Source of the DNA: Bacillota bacterium
GTDB lineage: Bacteria > Bacillota > Clostridia > Christensenellales > Aristaeellaceae
Direction of reading: 5' to 3'
NCBI GenBank assembly: GCA_023404345.1
Contig: JAEYCB010000031.1
Coordinates: 1 to 64,000, forward strand
DNA length: 64,000 bases
A program made the translations under genes and the position numbers. The notes under the pieces were generated by a model. It saw only the letters and a list, made by a program, of their open reading frames with translations, was not told the origin of the DNA and did no database searches. Shown here one piece after another: positions 7,447 through 14,820 of the stretch; the stretch's first letter is position 1; every line of letters begins with the position of its first letter.

Positions 7447-8463
7447 TTACTTCACGATTTCGAACAATTCGACCATGGCCTGACTGGGGCCGCTCACCAT
7501 GACGCTGCGGATGGTTCCATAGGGAGCCATCTCGATTTCCACGATGTCGCCAGTCGCTTCAAATCCATTTTCAGTGTGCTTTTCAAGGGCTTCTTCCAGG
7601 TTTTCCACCTCAAAGCAGGTGGCGAAGGTACCCGCGTTGGCAGGCACGGAAGCGCCCTCCGCCGTCATGGATACGCCCTTTTTGTTGTCAAACTCGATGA
7701 TTTCCACAATGGGGGTGTCGCCGCTTCCCATATACATGACAATACGGGTATGCACGCCGTAGTCCAGGCCGAAGATCGGGTCCACCAAGCCGTCTTCCAT
7801 AACCATGTCGAAGGCTTTGGTCAGGCCCAGGGTATCCACATAGTAGCGGTCGGATTCATCCACGCTCTCCACCACCAGCACTACGTCGGGGAAGTTGCGG
7901 AACATGCCCTCAAATTCGGGGGTGCTCGCGGTCTTTTCGATCAGGGCCAGGGGCATGTTGTCCGGGCCGATCATCACGGCTTCCAGCACTTCCGCGCCGC
8001 TCCAGGACGTGGTGTACCGGTAGGGCGGGCAGGCGAATTCATAGCCCAGATCCGTGAATTTCTCGTAGGCCTCATCATTGCTCTGCGAACGGAAAGCAAT
8101 GTCGTAATAGCCGAAGTCCCAGCAGTGATATCCTTCACGGCTGGTCTTGGTGGGCTTGGGATCAAAGGCCAGCAATTGCAGCAAGGTGGACTGCACCTCG
8201 TTTTTGAGCAATACATACTGGGCGGTGGCATCCATGCCGTAAAGTCCCTTCACCTGTTCTTTGGACAGCGTGCCTTCGCTGACGAAGGTCAGTTCCATGT
8301 GATCTTCAAAGAAAGCACGGCTGGCCTCCAGATCCGTTACGGATACGCTGATGCGTTCAATTCCCTTGTTGGTGGGTTGCGGCGCGGCCGTTTCGGCGTT
8401 GGCGCAGGTAAACAAACCGGTAACAATCATGAGGCAAAGCACCAGAACCAGGCAGTTTTTCAT
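7447..8463 (-). CDS. Secreted protein with two VOC (glyoxalase/bleomycin-resistance fold) modules
   Basis: A 338-residue protein beginning with a signal peptide (MKNCLVLVLCLMIVTGLF) that ends at CANA-ETAA. Two VOC-type halves follow: one opening IERISVSVTDLEASRAFFED (about residue 40) and a second around VVLVVESVDESDRYYVDTLG (about residue 205), each with the paired beta-alpha-beta units of this fold. VOC enzymes are normally cytoplasmic metal-dependent lyases, dioxygenases or drug-binding proteins, so export is unusual. Substrate and metal ligands cannot be assigned. The ATG at 8463 has AAAAGGAAG upstream. The gene is monocistronic, with its own promoter and terminator. Confidence 0.75.
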   Translation of the reverse strand: MKNCLVLVLCLMIVTGLFTCANAETAAPQPTNKGIERISVSVTDLEASRAFFEDHMELTFVSEGTLSKEQVKGLYGMDATAQYVLLKNEVQSTLLQLLAFDPKPTKTSREGYHCWDFGYYDIAFRSQSNDEAYEKFTDLGYEFACPPYRYTTSWSGAEVLEAVMIGPDNMPLALIEKTASTPEFEGMFRNFPDVVLVVESVDESDRYYVDTLGLTKAFDMVMEDGLVDPIFGLDYGVHTRIVMYMGSGDTPIVEIIEFDNKKGVSMTAEGASVPANAGTFATCFEVENLEEALEKHTENGFEATGDIVEIEMAPYGTIRSVMVSGPSQAMVELFEIVK

Positions 8464-8579
8464 CTTCCTTTTCGACCTTTCCAATAATGATATTGCGCAT
8501 TGTTCCAGCCCCCCTCGCGCCGGAACAAGGCAACGTTTGACAATTAACAAATTCGATCTTTTCCAAGTCTTTCACACCA

Positions 8580-8611
8580 ATTATAATGTCTAAAGCAACT
8601 TGACGGTCAAG
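8580..8611 (-). promoter_or_regulatory. Promoter of the VOC gene overlapped by a palindrome
   Basis: Reading leftward: TTGACC (8605-8610), 19-bp spacer, TATAAT (8580-8585). The -35 lies inside a perfect palindrome CTTGAC-G-GTCAAG (8599-8611), a possible repressor site. The spacer is longer than ideal, which would suit an activated or regulated promoter. Confidence 0.6.
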
Positions 8612-8678
8612 CCAAAAGATGCCACAAAAACAGTCTGCTGCAAAATTTGCTTCACGGTTCCCACATACACGCGCCTCA

Positions 8679-8707
8679 TTGCTTTTCCAGCATAACTGCG
8701 GTATACT
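8679..8707 (+). promoter_or_regulatory. Promoter of the glycosyltransferase gene
   Basis: TTGCTT (8679-8684), 17-bp spacer, TATACT (8702-8707), about 46 bp upstream of the ATG. It is divergent from the VOC promoter. Confidence 0.65.
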
Positions 8708-8753
8708 TGTTAAGCGTAATCGCCCCTTTTTTGAAAGGAGGTCCCCACCTGGC

Positions 8754-10088
8754 ATGCGCATCACCATGATCTGCATAGGTTCCACCGGCGACGTGCACCC
8801 CTACCTGGTTTTGGGACGCGAACTCAAGCGCCGTGGGCATGAGGTTTCCATCTGTGCCTTTGCCAGTTTTGAATCCACCGTCAAGGGGGAAGGCCTTAAC
8901 TTTAAGCCCGTGAGCGGCGACGTAAAGACCTTCATGGCCAATTTAATGAACGGAGCCAACGGTGTGGCGTTCCTCAAGCAGGTGCGCGACACCATGCGCG
9001 ACTTTATCGACCCTTTCCTGGGAGACCTTGAAGCCGCTACGGAAGACGCGCAGGCCATTGTGGGTACCTACTTCGGTCAGGTGTTTCAATCTCTGGCAGA
9101 GATGCGGCGTGTACCCTATGTGCAAACGCATTATTTTCCCATCGACCCCAATCCTCAGGCGCCCATTGCCTCGGCGCCGGGGCAGCGCGTAGGCAAGGCG
9201 TGGAACCTGGCTACCTATCAGCTGGGGCACCTGCTCATCAGCACGCTGGAAAAGTATTATCTCTCCGACTGGCGGCAGTCCCGCGGCATGAGTCCGCGCC
9301 GCCTGGAAGCAGCACCCAGCTATGAGCTTAACGGTCATCTAATCCCCGTGCTCTATGCCATCAGCCCGCTGATCATGCCGCGCCCTGCACGCTGGGGCGA
9401 GAACATCCACATGACCGGCTTCTGGCTGGACCGCCGCGAAAGCACCTACGAGCCGGACCCTGCCCTTGCGCAATTTCTTTCTTCAGGCGAAAAGCCCGTC
9501 TATATCGGCTTTGGCTCCATGAATGCCGGCGATATGGCTGAAACCCTCGCCATCGTGCAGGAGGCCGTGCGTCTCAGCGGCGTGCGTGCGGTACTTTCCA
9601 CCGGATGGGGCGGCGTAGATGTGCCTCCCGAGGAAAATCTCTTTGTGGCAGGTTTCGTGCCACACGACTGGTTGTTCGACCGGGTGAGCGCCGTGGTACA
9701 CCACGGCGGTGCAGGCACCACGGCAGCGGGCATCACCGCAGGACGGCCCACGCTGGTGGTGCCCTTCGGAGGTGACCAGCCCTTCTGGGCTACACGCGTA
9801 CAGGCACTGGGCATTGGCCCTCATGCCATTCCCCGCGACCGGCTTACTGCGCCGCGACTGGCCCGCGCCCTTACCGCACTGACCGACACCCCCAAATACC
9901 GCGTGGCCGCTCGTGAACTTGGCGAGCGCCTGCGTCTGGAACAGGGCGAAGTCATCGCAGCCAATATCATCGAGCACGAGCTGCGCAAATGGTTGCGTGA
10001 TGAGGACCTGCCACCCGACCCCGTACTGGAGCAAAACCATGCTGCTGGCGTCACGTCCGCTCTGGCCACAGATTCTCCGCAGGCCTGA
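8754..10088 (+). CDS. UGT-type glycosyltransferase (GT1/GT28 fold)
   Basis: A 444-residue GT-B enzyme. The N-terminal Rossmann half opens with MRITMICIGSTGDVHPYLVL, the acceptor-side signature of sterol and antibiotic glucosyltransferases. The C-terminal donor-binding motif is HHGGAGTTAAGITAGRP with VPFGGDQPFWA, matching the UDP/dTDP-sugar pocket of the macrolide and sterol UGT families. It should transfer a sugar to a lipid or small hydrophobic acceptor; the acceptor is not predictable. The ATG at 8754 is preferred over upstream in-frame codons because GAAAGGAGG precedes it by 12 bases and the family begins here. It is not obviously linked to the feo genes 59 bp downstream, although no terminator separates them. 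Confidence 0.85.
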   Translation: MRITMICIGSTGDVHPYLVLGRELKRRGHEVSICAFASFESTVKGEGLNFKPVSGDVKTFMANLMNGANGVAFLKQVRDTMRDFIDPFLGDLEAATEDAQAIVGTYFGQVFQSLAEMRRVPYVQTHYFPIDPNPQAPIASAPGQRVGKAWNLATYQLGHLLISTLEKYYLSDWRQSRGMSPRRLEAAPSYELNGHLIPVLYAISPLIMPRPARWGENIHMTGFWLDRRESTYEPDPALAQFLSSGEKPVYIGFGSMNAGDMAETLAIVQEAVRLSGVRAVLSTGWGGVDVPPEENLFVAGFVPHDWLFDRVSAVVHHGGAGTTAAGITAGRPTLVVPFGGDQPFWATRVQALGIGPHAIPRDRLTAPRLARALTALTDTPKYRVAARELGERLRLEQGEVIAANIIEHELRKWLRDEDLPPDPVLEQNHAAGVTSALATDSPQA

Positions 10089-10147
10089 TGTGCCTCTCCA
10101 CACCAGTCTTTATCTGAATATCCCTACCCCGAAAGGTGGTCCTTCCC

Positions 10148-10378
10148 ATGGATACCCGTACCCTGGCAGATCTTAAGCCCGGTGAAAGCGGCGTCGTCGC
10201 TACTGTCGGCGGCGAGGACGCGCTGCACCGTCACCTCCTGGACATGGGCATCACACCCGGAGTGACCGTGCTCCTGCAAAAAACTGCCCCTATGGGCGAC
10301 CCGGTGGAAATTCATCTACGCGGCTATGCCCTTACCCTACGCCTGGACGACGCCCGCAAGATCACCCTGCGGCCCTGA
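10148..10378 (+). CDS. feoA: FeoA, SH3-like accessory protein of ferrous iron uptake
   Basis: A 76-residue protein of the FeoA family (usual size 75-85). It shows TLADLKPGESGVVATVGG, the turn LLDMGITPGVTV and the closing GYALTLRLDDARKI, all standard for the SH3-like fold that contacts the FeoB GTPase domain. ATG at 10148 follows AAGGTGG. feoB begins 234 bp downstream, an unusually long gap for this pair. Confidence 0.93.
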   Translation: MDTRTLADLKPGESGVVATVGGEDALHRHLLDMGITPGVTVLLQKTAPMGDPVEIHLRGYALTLRLDDARKITLRP

Positions 10379-10612
10379 CGCAGATCAATCCGGTGTTCTG
10401 TGCACTACCGTGCACAGTCCTTGTATTGGCCCATACCTGTGAGTTGCCTTGGCCCCTTTGCAGCCGGCAGTCCACAGGAATGGCGCTTTCCTTCTCTCCC
10501 CCAAAGGAAATTCCAATCCAGCGCGCGTCTCCCCGGCCGCGCCGCATGCGCAGGGGAAACGTGTTCTGTTGGAAACGCTATTCATTCATTAAAGAAAAGA
10601 GCGACCTGTTCC
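10379..10612 (+). other. feoA-feoB intercistronic region with hairpin
   Basis: This 234-bp gap contains a perfect hairpin CTGTGCAC-TACC-GTGCACAG (10398-10417) 20 bp after feoA. No promoter, open frame or U-run is evident. The hairpin may stabilise or process the feoA end of a common transcript. The feoB ribosome binding site (AAGAAAAGAG) is weak. Confidence 0.45.
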
Positions 10613-12718
10613 ATGCACTATACCTTTGCCCTGGCCGGTAACCAGAACAGCGGAAAAACCACCCTTTTTAACCAGCTCACCGGCAGCAACCAGCACGTGG
10701 GCAACTGGCCCGGCGTAACTGTGGAACAAAAGACCGGTGCCATGTTGCACCATCATCACGGCCAGCAAACCCACCTGGGCCTGCCCCGGCGGCTGCGTCG
10801 CGCGCAGGAGAGCGGCCGTGCCGTGCCGGAGCGCTACTCTGACGTAACCATCGTCGATCTGCCCGGCATCTACTCTCTCAGCCCCTACTCAATGGAAGAG
10901 ATCGTCAGCCGCAACTATATCGTGCGTGAAAAGCCTGACGCAGTCATCAACATCGTGGATGCCACCAATCTGGAGCGAAACCTCTACCTGACCCTGCAGC
11001 TTCTCCAGCTGGGATGTCCGGTGGTCGTAGCCCTCAACATGATGGACGAGGTGCGCAGTCACGGCGACGTCATCGACCTGGTGGCCATGGAAAAAGGGCT
11101 TGGCGTGCCGGTGGTGGCCATCTGTGCCCGCAAGGGTGAAGGACTGGATGAACTGGTACGCCGTGCCATGGATGCGGCAGAAAACCGGCGCATGCCTCCA
11201 AAGCTGGACATTTGCGACGGTGCGGCACACAAGGCGCTGCATGCCATCCAGCATCTGGTGGAACAGCCGGCGCAGGAGCATGGCCTTACTTCCCGCTATG
11301 CAGCGACCAAGCTGTTTGAGGGCGACGCTCCCATGATGGAGGAGCTGGATCTTTCCCAGGACACGCGCCATATTATTGAAGAAATTCTCACCGCCATGGA
11401 ACGTGAAGTGGGCATGGAACGTGCTGCTGTGATGGCCGATACGCGTTACCGCTTCATCGAAAAGCTGCTTTCCACCTGTTATACCCGTGCCAAGGAAGAA
11501 GGGGGCACGCTCACTGACCGGCTGGACCGGGTGCTTACTCACCCTGTGATGGCTATTCCGGTGTTCCTTCTGATGATGCTCCTGGTGTTCTATATCACCT
11601 TCGGCCCCTTTGGCACATGGCTGGCAGATGGCTTTGCCGCGCTGGTGCAGCGAGGTATAAACGCGCTGTCGGCAGCACTGGCAGGCTGGGGTGTGGCCGA
11701 AGGCGTGCGGAGCCTCCTGGTGGACGGCGCGCTCACGGGCGTAGGCAGCGTGCTTTCGTTCCTGCCCACGATTCTGCTTTTGTTCTTGCTCCTGTCCATT
11801 CTGGAGGACAGTGGCTACATGGCGCGTGCGGCGTTTTTGATGGATAAGCCGCTGCGCAAACTGGGTCTGAATGGCCGCGCTTTCATCCCCATGATGATGG
11901 GCTTTGGCTGCACCGTACCCGCCGTGATGAGCGCCCGCAGCATGAACAATCAGCGCGACCGGCGCTTCACCATCCTGCTCACCCCCTTCATGAGTTGCGG
12001 GGCGAAGGTGCCCATCTACGCGCTGTTTACCCGTGCGTTCTTCGGGGGTAACCAGGTGCTGGTAATGAGTGCGTTTTATCTCACGGGCGTGGTCATGGCA
12101 GTGGTGGTGGGTCTGGTGCTCAAGCGCACCGCCTTCCACGGCGACGCCGCGCCCTTCATCATGGAGCTGCCTGCCTATCGCCTGCCCGCGCCCCGCAACG
12201 TGGGTCAGCAGTTATGGGATAAGGCACGCGATTTCCTCAAGCGCGCCTTCACGGTCATCTTCCTGGCCACCCTGGTGGTCTGGTTTCTGCAACACTTTAC
12301 CTTCACCCTCGCGCCCGCACCGGATATGGCACACAGCATGCTGGGCATGATTGCCGGGGCTATCGCGCCGGTGTTCGCGCCGGCAGGCTTTGGCACGGTG
12401 GAAGCATCCACCGCAGTGCTCACAGGCATCATGGCCAAGGAAAGCGTGGTCAGCACCCTCAGCGTGCTCGCCGGGGTAGATCCGGAAAGCACGCAGATGA
12501 TCGGCGCGCTGCACGCCGTGTTCCCCACCGTGCTGTCAGCGGTTTCGTTCCTTACGTTTGTCTTGCTCTACATGCCCTGCGTGGCGGCCTTCGCTGCCAT
12601 GCGCCGCGAAATGGAAAGCGGCCGCCTGGCCGTGGCTGCGGCGGCGGGGCAAACGCTGCTGGCCTGGGTGGCTGCCACGCTGGTATTCCAGGTGGGCCGG
12701 ATGCTGGGTTTGGGCTGA
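10613..12718 (+). CDS. feoB: FeoB, ferrous iron transporter with GTPase domain
   Basis: A 701-residue membrane protein. The N-terminal G domain has G1 GNQNSGKTT (residues 9-17), G3 DLPG (82-85) and G4 NMMD. The transmembrane Nramp-like/Gate region follows from about residue 310, with conserved cysteines in GFGCTVPAVMSARSM and TPFMSCGAKVP. Between the G2 strand (GVTVE, 34-38) and DLPG there are about 24 extra residues, including HHHH at 46-49 and an Arg-rich stretch. Normal FeoBs have a short loop there. It imports Fe(II) at low oxygen. The FeoB-associated Cys-rich protein follows 12 bp downstream, so the trio forms a feo operon. The start at 10613 was chosen from the G-domain motif spacing. 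Confidence 0.93.
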   Translation: MHYTFALAGNQNSGKTTLFNQLTGSNQHVGNWPGVTVEQKTGAMLHHHHGQQTHLGLPRRLRRAQESGRAVPERYSDVTIVDLPGIYSLSPYSMEEIVSRNYIVREKPDAVINIVDATNLERNLYLTLQLLQLGCPVVVALNMMDEVRSHGDVIDLVAMEKGLGVPVVAICARKGEGLDELVRRAMDAAENRRMPPKLDICDGAAHKALHAIQHLVEQPAQEHGLTSRYAATKLFEGDAPMMEELDLSQDTRHIIEEILTAMEREVGMERAAVMADTRYRFIEKLLSTCYTRAKEEGGTLTDRLDRVLTHPVMAIPVFLLMMLLVFYITFGPFGTWLADGFAALVQRGINALSAALAGWGVAEGVRSLLVDGALTGVGSVLSFLPTILLLFLLLSILEDSGYMARAAFLMDKPLRKLGLNGRAFIPMMMGFGCTVPAVMSARSMNNQRDRRFTILLTPFMSCGAKVPIYALFTRAFFGGNQVLVMSAFYLTGVVMAVVVGLVLKRTAFHGDAAPFIMELPAYRLPAPRNVGQQLWDKARDFLKRAFTVIFLATLVVWFLQHFTFTLAPAPDMAHSMLGMIAGAIAPVFAPAGFGTVEASTAVLTGIMAKESVVSTLSVLAGVDPESTQMIGALHAVFPTVLSAVSFLTFVLLYMPCVAAFAAMRREMESGRLAVAAAAGQTLLAWVAATLVFQVGRMLGLG

Positions 12719-12730
12719 GGGGGCGCGCCG

Positions 12731-12892
12731 ATGAGCCTTACACTGGATATCTTTATTCTTGCCGGTGTTCTGGCGTGGGCCGCATGGGCGCTTTTGCGCC
12801 TCAGGCGGCAGCGCCGGTGCGGCGGCGGCTGTGCGGGATGCCCCTATGCCGGCTCCTGCAAATCCCAACAGGGAGACGATTCACATGACTGA
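12731..12892 (+). CDS. FeoB-associated Cys-rich membrane protein
   Basis: A 53-residue protein. One N-terminal transmembrane helix (about residues 5-22) is followed by basic residues and a cysteine cluster CGGGCAGCPYAGSCKS (C30, C34, C37, C43). This is the layout of the small family found next to feoB in Clostridia. The start ATG follows GAGGGGG, which overlaps the feoB stop region. The last 8 bp overlap nrdG. Function is unproven in the family; iron or Fe-S handling at the FeoB channel is the usual suggestion. Confidence 0.85.
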   Translation: MSLTLDIFILAGVLAWAAWALLRLRRQRRCGGGCAGCPYAGSCKSQQGDDSHD

Positions 12893-13403
12893 TACCATTC
12901 GTCTTTATGGCCTGGTGACCGATTCCATCGTGGACGGACCGGGCTTCCGCACCTCTATCTTCACGCAGGGCTGTCCGCATCATTGCCCCGGTTGCCACAA
13001 CCCCGGCAGTCATGATTTTGAGGCGGGCACCGTCTATACTCTGGACGACATAGAAAAGAAATTTTCGGGCAATCCCCTGCTGGATGGCGTCACCCTTACC
13101 GGAGGCGAGCCGTTCTGCCAGGCGGCTGCCTGCGCAGAACTGGCGCGCCGGGCCCATACACGGGGTCTGAACGTATGGACCTATACCGGTTATACTTACG
13201 AAAAGCTGACTGAAATCGCCGCATCCGACCCGGATGTAGCCGCCCTGCTCGCCGTCACTGACGTACTGGTGGACGGGCCCTTCCTGCTCAGCGAGCGGTC
13301 GCTGGAGCTGGATTTCCGCGGCAGCCGCAATCAGCGCCTGATCGACTTGAACCAGACCCGCGCCACCGGTGCCTTAACGCTCTATGCGCCACCGGAGTGG
13401 TAG
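12885..13403 (+). CDS. nrdG: Anaerobic ribonucleotide reductase activating protein (radical SAM)
   Basis: A 172-residue radical-SAM activase. The cluster motif is CPHHCPGC (CxxxCxxC) within FTQGCPHHCPGCHNPGSHD, followed by TGGEPFCQ and the end-strand LDFRGSRNQRLID. NrdG cleaves S-adenosylmethionine to install the glycyl radical on NrdD. NrdD itself is not in this window. ATG at 12885 follows AGGGAGA and lies inside the end of the FeoB-associated gene, so it is translationally coupled to the iron operon. That fits an Fe-S enzyme used under anaerobiosis. Confidence 0.93.
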   Translation: MTDTIRLYGLVTDSIVDGPGFRTSIFTQGCPHHCPGCHNPGSHDFEAGTVYTLDDIEKKFSGNPLLDGVTLTGGEPFCQAAACAELARRAHTRGLNVWTYTGYTYEKLTEIAASDPDVAALLAVTDVLVDGPFLLSERSLELDFRGSRNQRLIDLNQTRATGALTLYAPPEW

Positions 13404-13487
13404 GTTCCGCTGTTTCCCGTCGCCCCGCCCCAACCATATTCCTGCGCCTCTCCTCGCTGTGCGGCGCTTTCTGGAGGGAATCGACCA

Positions 13488-14465
13488 ATGCTGACCCTGC
13501 TTGCCACAGGCGGCACCATCGCATGCACGCCCGGCAAAAACGGCCTGGAACCCACCTTGGGTGCGCAGGACCTGCTCAGCGCCCTTGGCTGTGCCGCACC
13601 GTGCGACGTACATACGCACGATGTATTCACTCTGGATTCCAGCAACGTGCAGCCAGAGGAATGGCGCGCGCTCGCTCGTGCCGCACACGATGCGCTTAAA
13701 ACCAGCGAAGGTGTGGTCATCACCCACGGCACCGACACCATGGCCTACACGGCGGCGGCGCTGTCGTTCATGCTGGCGGGCGAAGGTAAGCCCATCATCC
13801 TCACCGGTTCGCAATTGCCGTTGGATCATCCCCTCACCGACGCGCGTCTCAACCTGCTGCGCGCTTTTGCAGCAGCGCAGTCAGGCGTGCCGGGAGTATA
13901 TGTTTGCTTTGGGGACCGGCTGATTTCCGGCGTGCGTTGCGTCAAAACGCACACCACATCCATGGATGCATTCTCCAGCGTAAACGCACCACTGGCGGGA
14001 CATTTCGATGTCGAGGGCCTGCACATTGACCATCCGCAGGTCTACACCCCGCCCTCCGGCGCAAAGCCGCTTTCTCTTCGCGACGGCATTGATCCCCGCG
14101 TGTTTCTGCTCAAGCTGGTGCCCGGAACCTCGCCGGACGTGCTGCGATTCGTGTCGGAGGCAGGTTACCGGGGGCTGGTCATCGAGGCGTTTGGCCTGGG
14201 TGGCCTGCACTACATCCGCCGCAATCTGGTGCGTGCTCTGGATGCGCTGGCTGCAGGCGGTGTGCGGGTGCTGGTAGTCAGCCAATGCCTGTATGAAAAG
14301 GCCAATCTGGGTATCTATGAAGTAGCCAGCGGCCTGAGCGCCTCCCACGTCCGCGGTGGAGCGGACATGACCACCGAGGCAGCGGTGTGCAAGCTGATGT
14401 GGGCCCTGGGCCAGAGCGACCCGGATCTGTGGCTGTCCAGCCGCATTGTGGGTGAATACCGCTAA
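13488..14465 (+). CDS. Type I-like L-asparaginase
   Basis: A 325-residue asparaginase/glutaminase-family enzyme. The first catalytic motif is LLATGGTIACTP with nucleophile Thr at residue 10. The second is ITHGTDTMAYTAAALSFML, with the Thr-Asp pair and downstream Lys region. There is no signal peptide, so it is cytoplasmic; it hydrolyses Asn to Asp and ammonia. GGAGGG precedes the ATG. It may be read through from nrdG (84-bp gap with no terminator seen). A repeat element begins directly after its stop codon. Confidence 0.9.
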   Translation: MLTLLATGGTIACTPGKNGLEPTLGAQDLLSALGCAAPCDVHTHDVFTLDSSNVQPEEWRALARAAHDALKTSEGVVITHGTDTMAYTAAALSFMLAGEGKPIILTGSQLPLDHPLTDARLNLLRAFAAAQSGVPGVYVCFGDRLISGVRCVKTHTTSMDAFSSVNAPLAGHFDVEGLHIDHPQVYTPPSGAKPLSLRDGIDPRVFLLKLVPGTSPDVLRFVSEAGYRGLVIEAFGLGGLHYIRRNLVRALDALAAGGVRVLVVSQCLYEKANLGIYEVASGLSASHVRGGADMTTEAAVCKLMWALGQSDPDLWLSSRIVGEYR

Positions 14466-14502
14466 TACCCACTTTGTATATCGCAAACTTCCCAGTATAA
14501 GC

Positions 14503-14543
14503 AGACATGCGTTTCCATCCCCGAAGGGAGGAAACGCATGTCT
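14503..14543 (+). repeat. 41-bp hairpin, first of a near-identical pair
   Basis: AGACATGCGTTTCC (14503-14516) and its exact reverse complement (14530-14543) enclose a 13-base loop. An almost identical 41-bp unit (one base different) lies in the same orientation at 14747-14787, so the two flank the repeat element between them. Confidence 0.85.
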
Positions 14544-14545
14544 CA

Positions 14546-14746
14546 GCGTGCAGAAAAAGTCCGGCTTTGCCGGTCTTTTCCGACAGATTTGCGCCGTTTT
14601 CCTCTCGCCCCTGCGGGGCTCCCGGGCGGGAAACGGCGTAAGGAAACCTTGCTGCGCAAGGCTTCCGAATCCACCGCACATGTCGCTGGATTCGGATTTC
14701 ATTTGGAGGGCCTGCGGAACCTCCCAAGCGGGTTTTTGACAGTCAG
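14546..14746 (+). repeat. Intergenic repeat element, copy 2
   Basis: The element runs as follows. A hairpin AAAAAGTCCGGC-TTT-GCCGGTCTTTTCC lies near 14551-14579 and can terminate in either direction. A GCGCCGTTTTCCTC...CGGGAAACGGCG long-range pair follows (about 14590-14640). AAGGAAACCTTGC-GCAAGGCTTCC (14639-14668) is next, then GGATTCGGATTTCATTTGGA (14688-14707), GGAGGGCCTGCGG, and an ending GGTTTTTGACAGTC. Copy 5 (48 kb) carries the same modules in the same order on the other strand. The element fills the space between two convergent genes. Confidence 0.85.
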
Positions 14747-14787
14747 AGACATGCGTCTCCATCCCCGAAGGGAGGAAACGCATGTCT
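14747..14787 (+). repeat. 41-bp hairpin, second of the pair
   Basis: Left arm AGACATGCGTCTCC (14747-14760) and right arm GGAAACGCATGTCT (14774-14787) have the same loop as the unit at 14503. It differs from that unit at one base in the left arm, making a one-base mismatch in the stem. Confidence 0.85.
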
Positions 14788-14820
14788 GTTTTCTATTTTT
14801 GCTGGCGTGCGGGACAGCTT

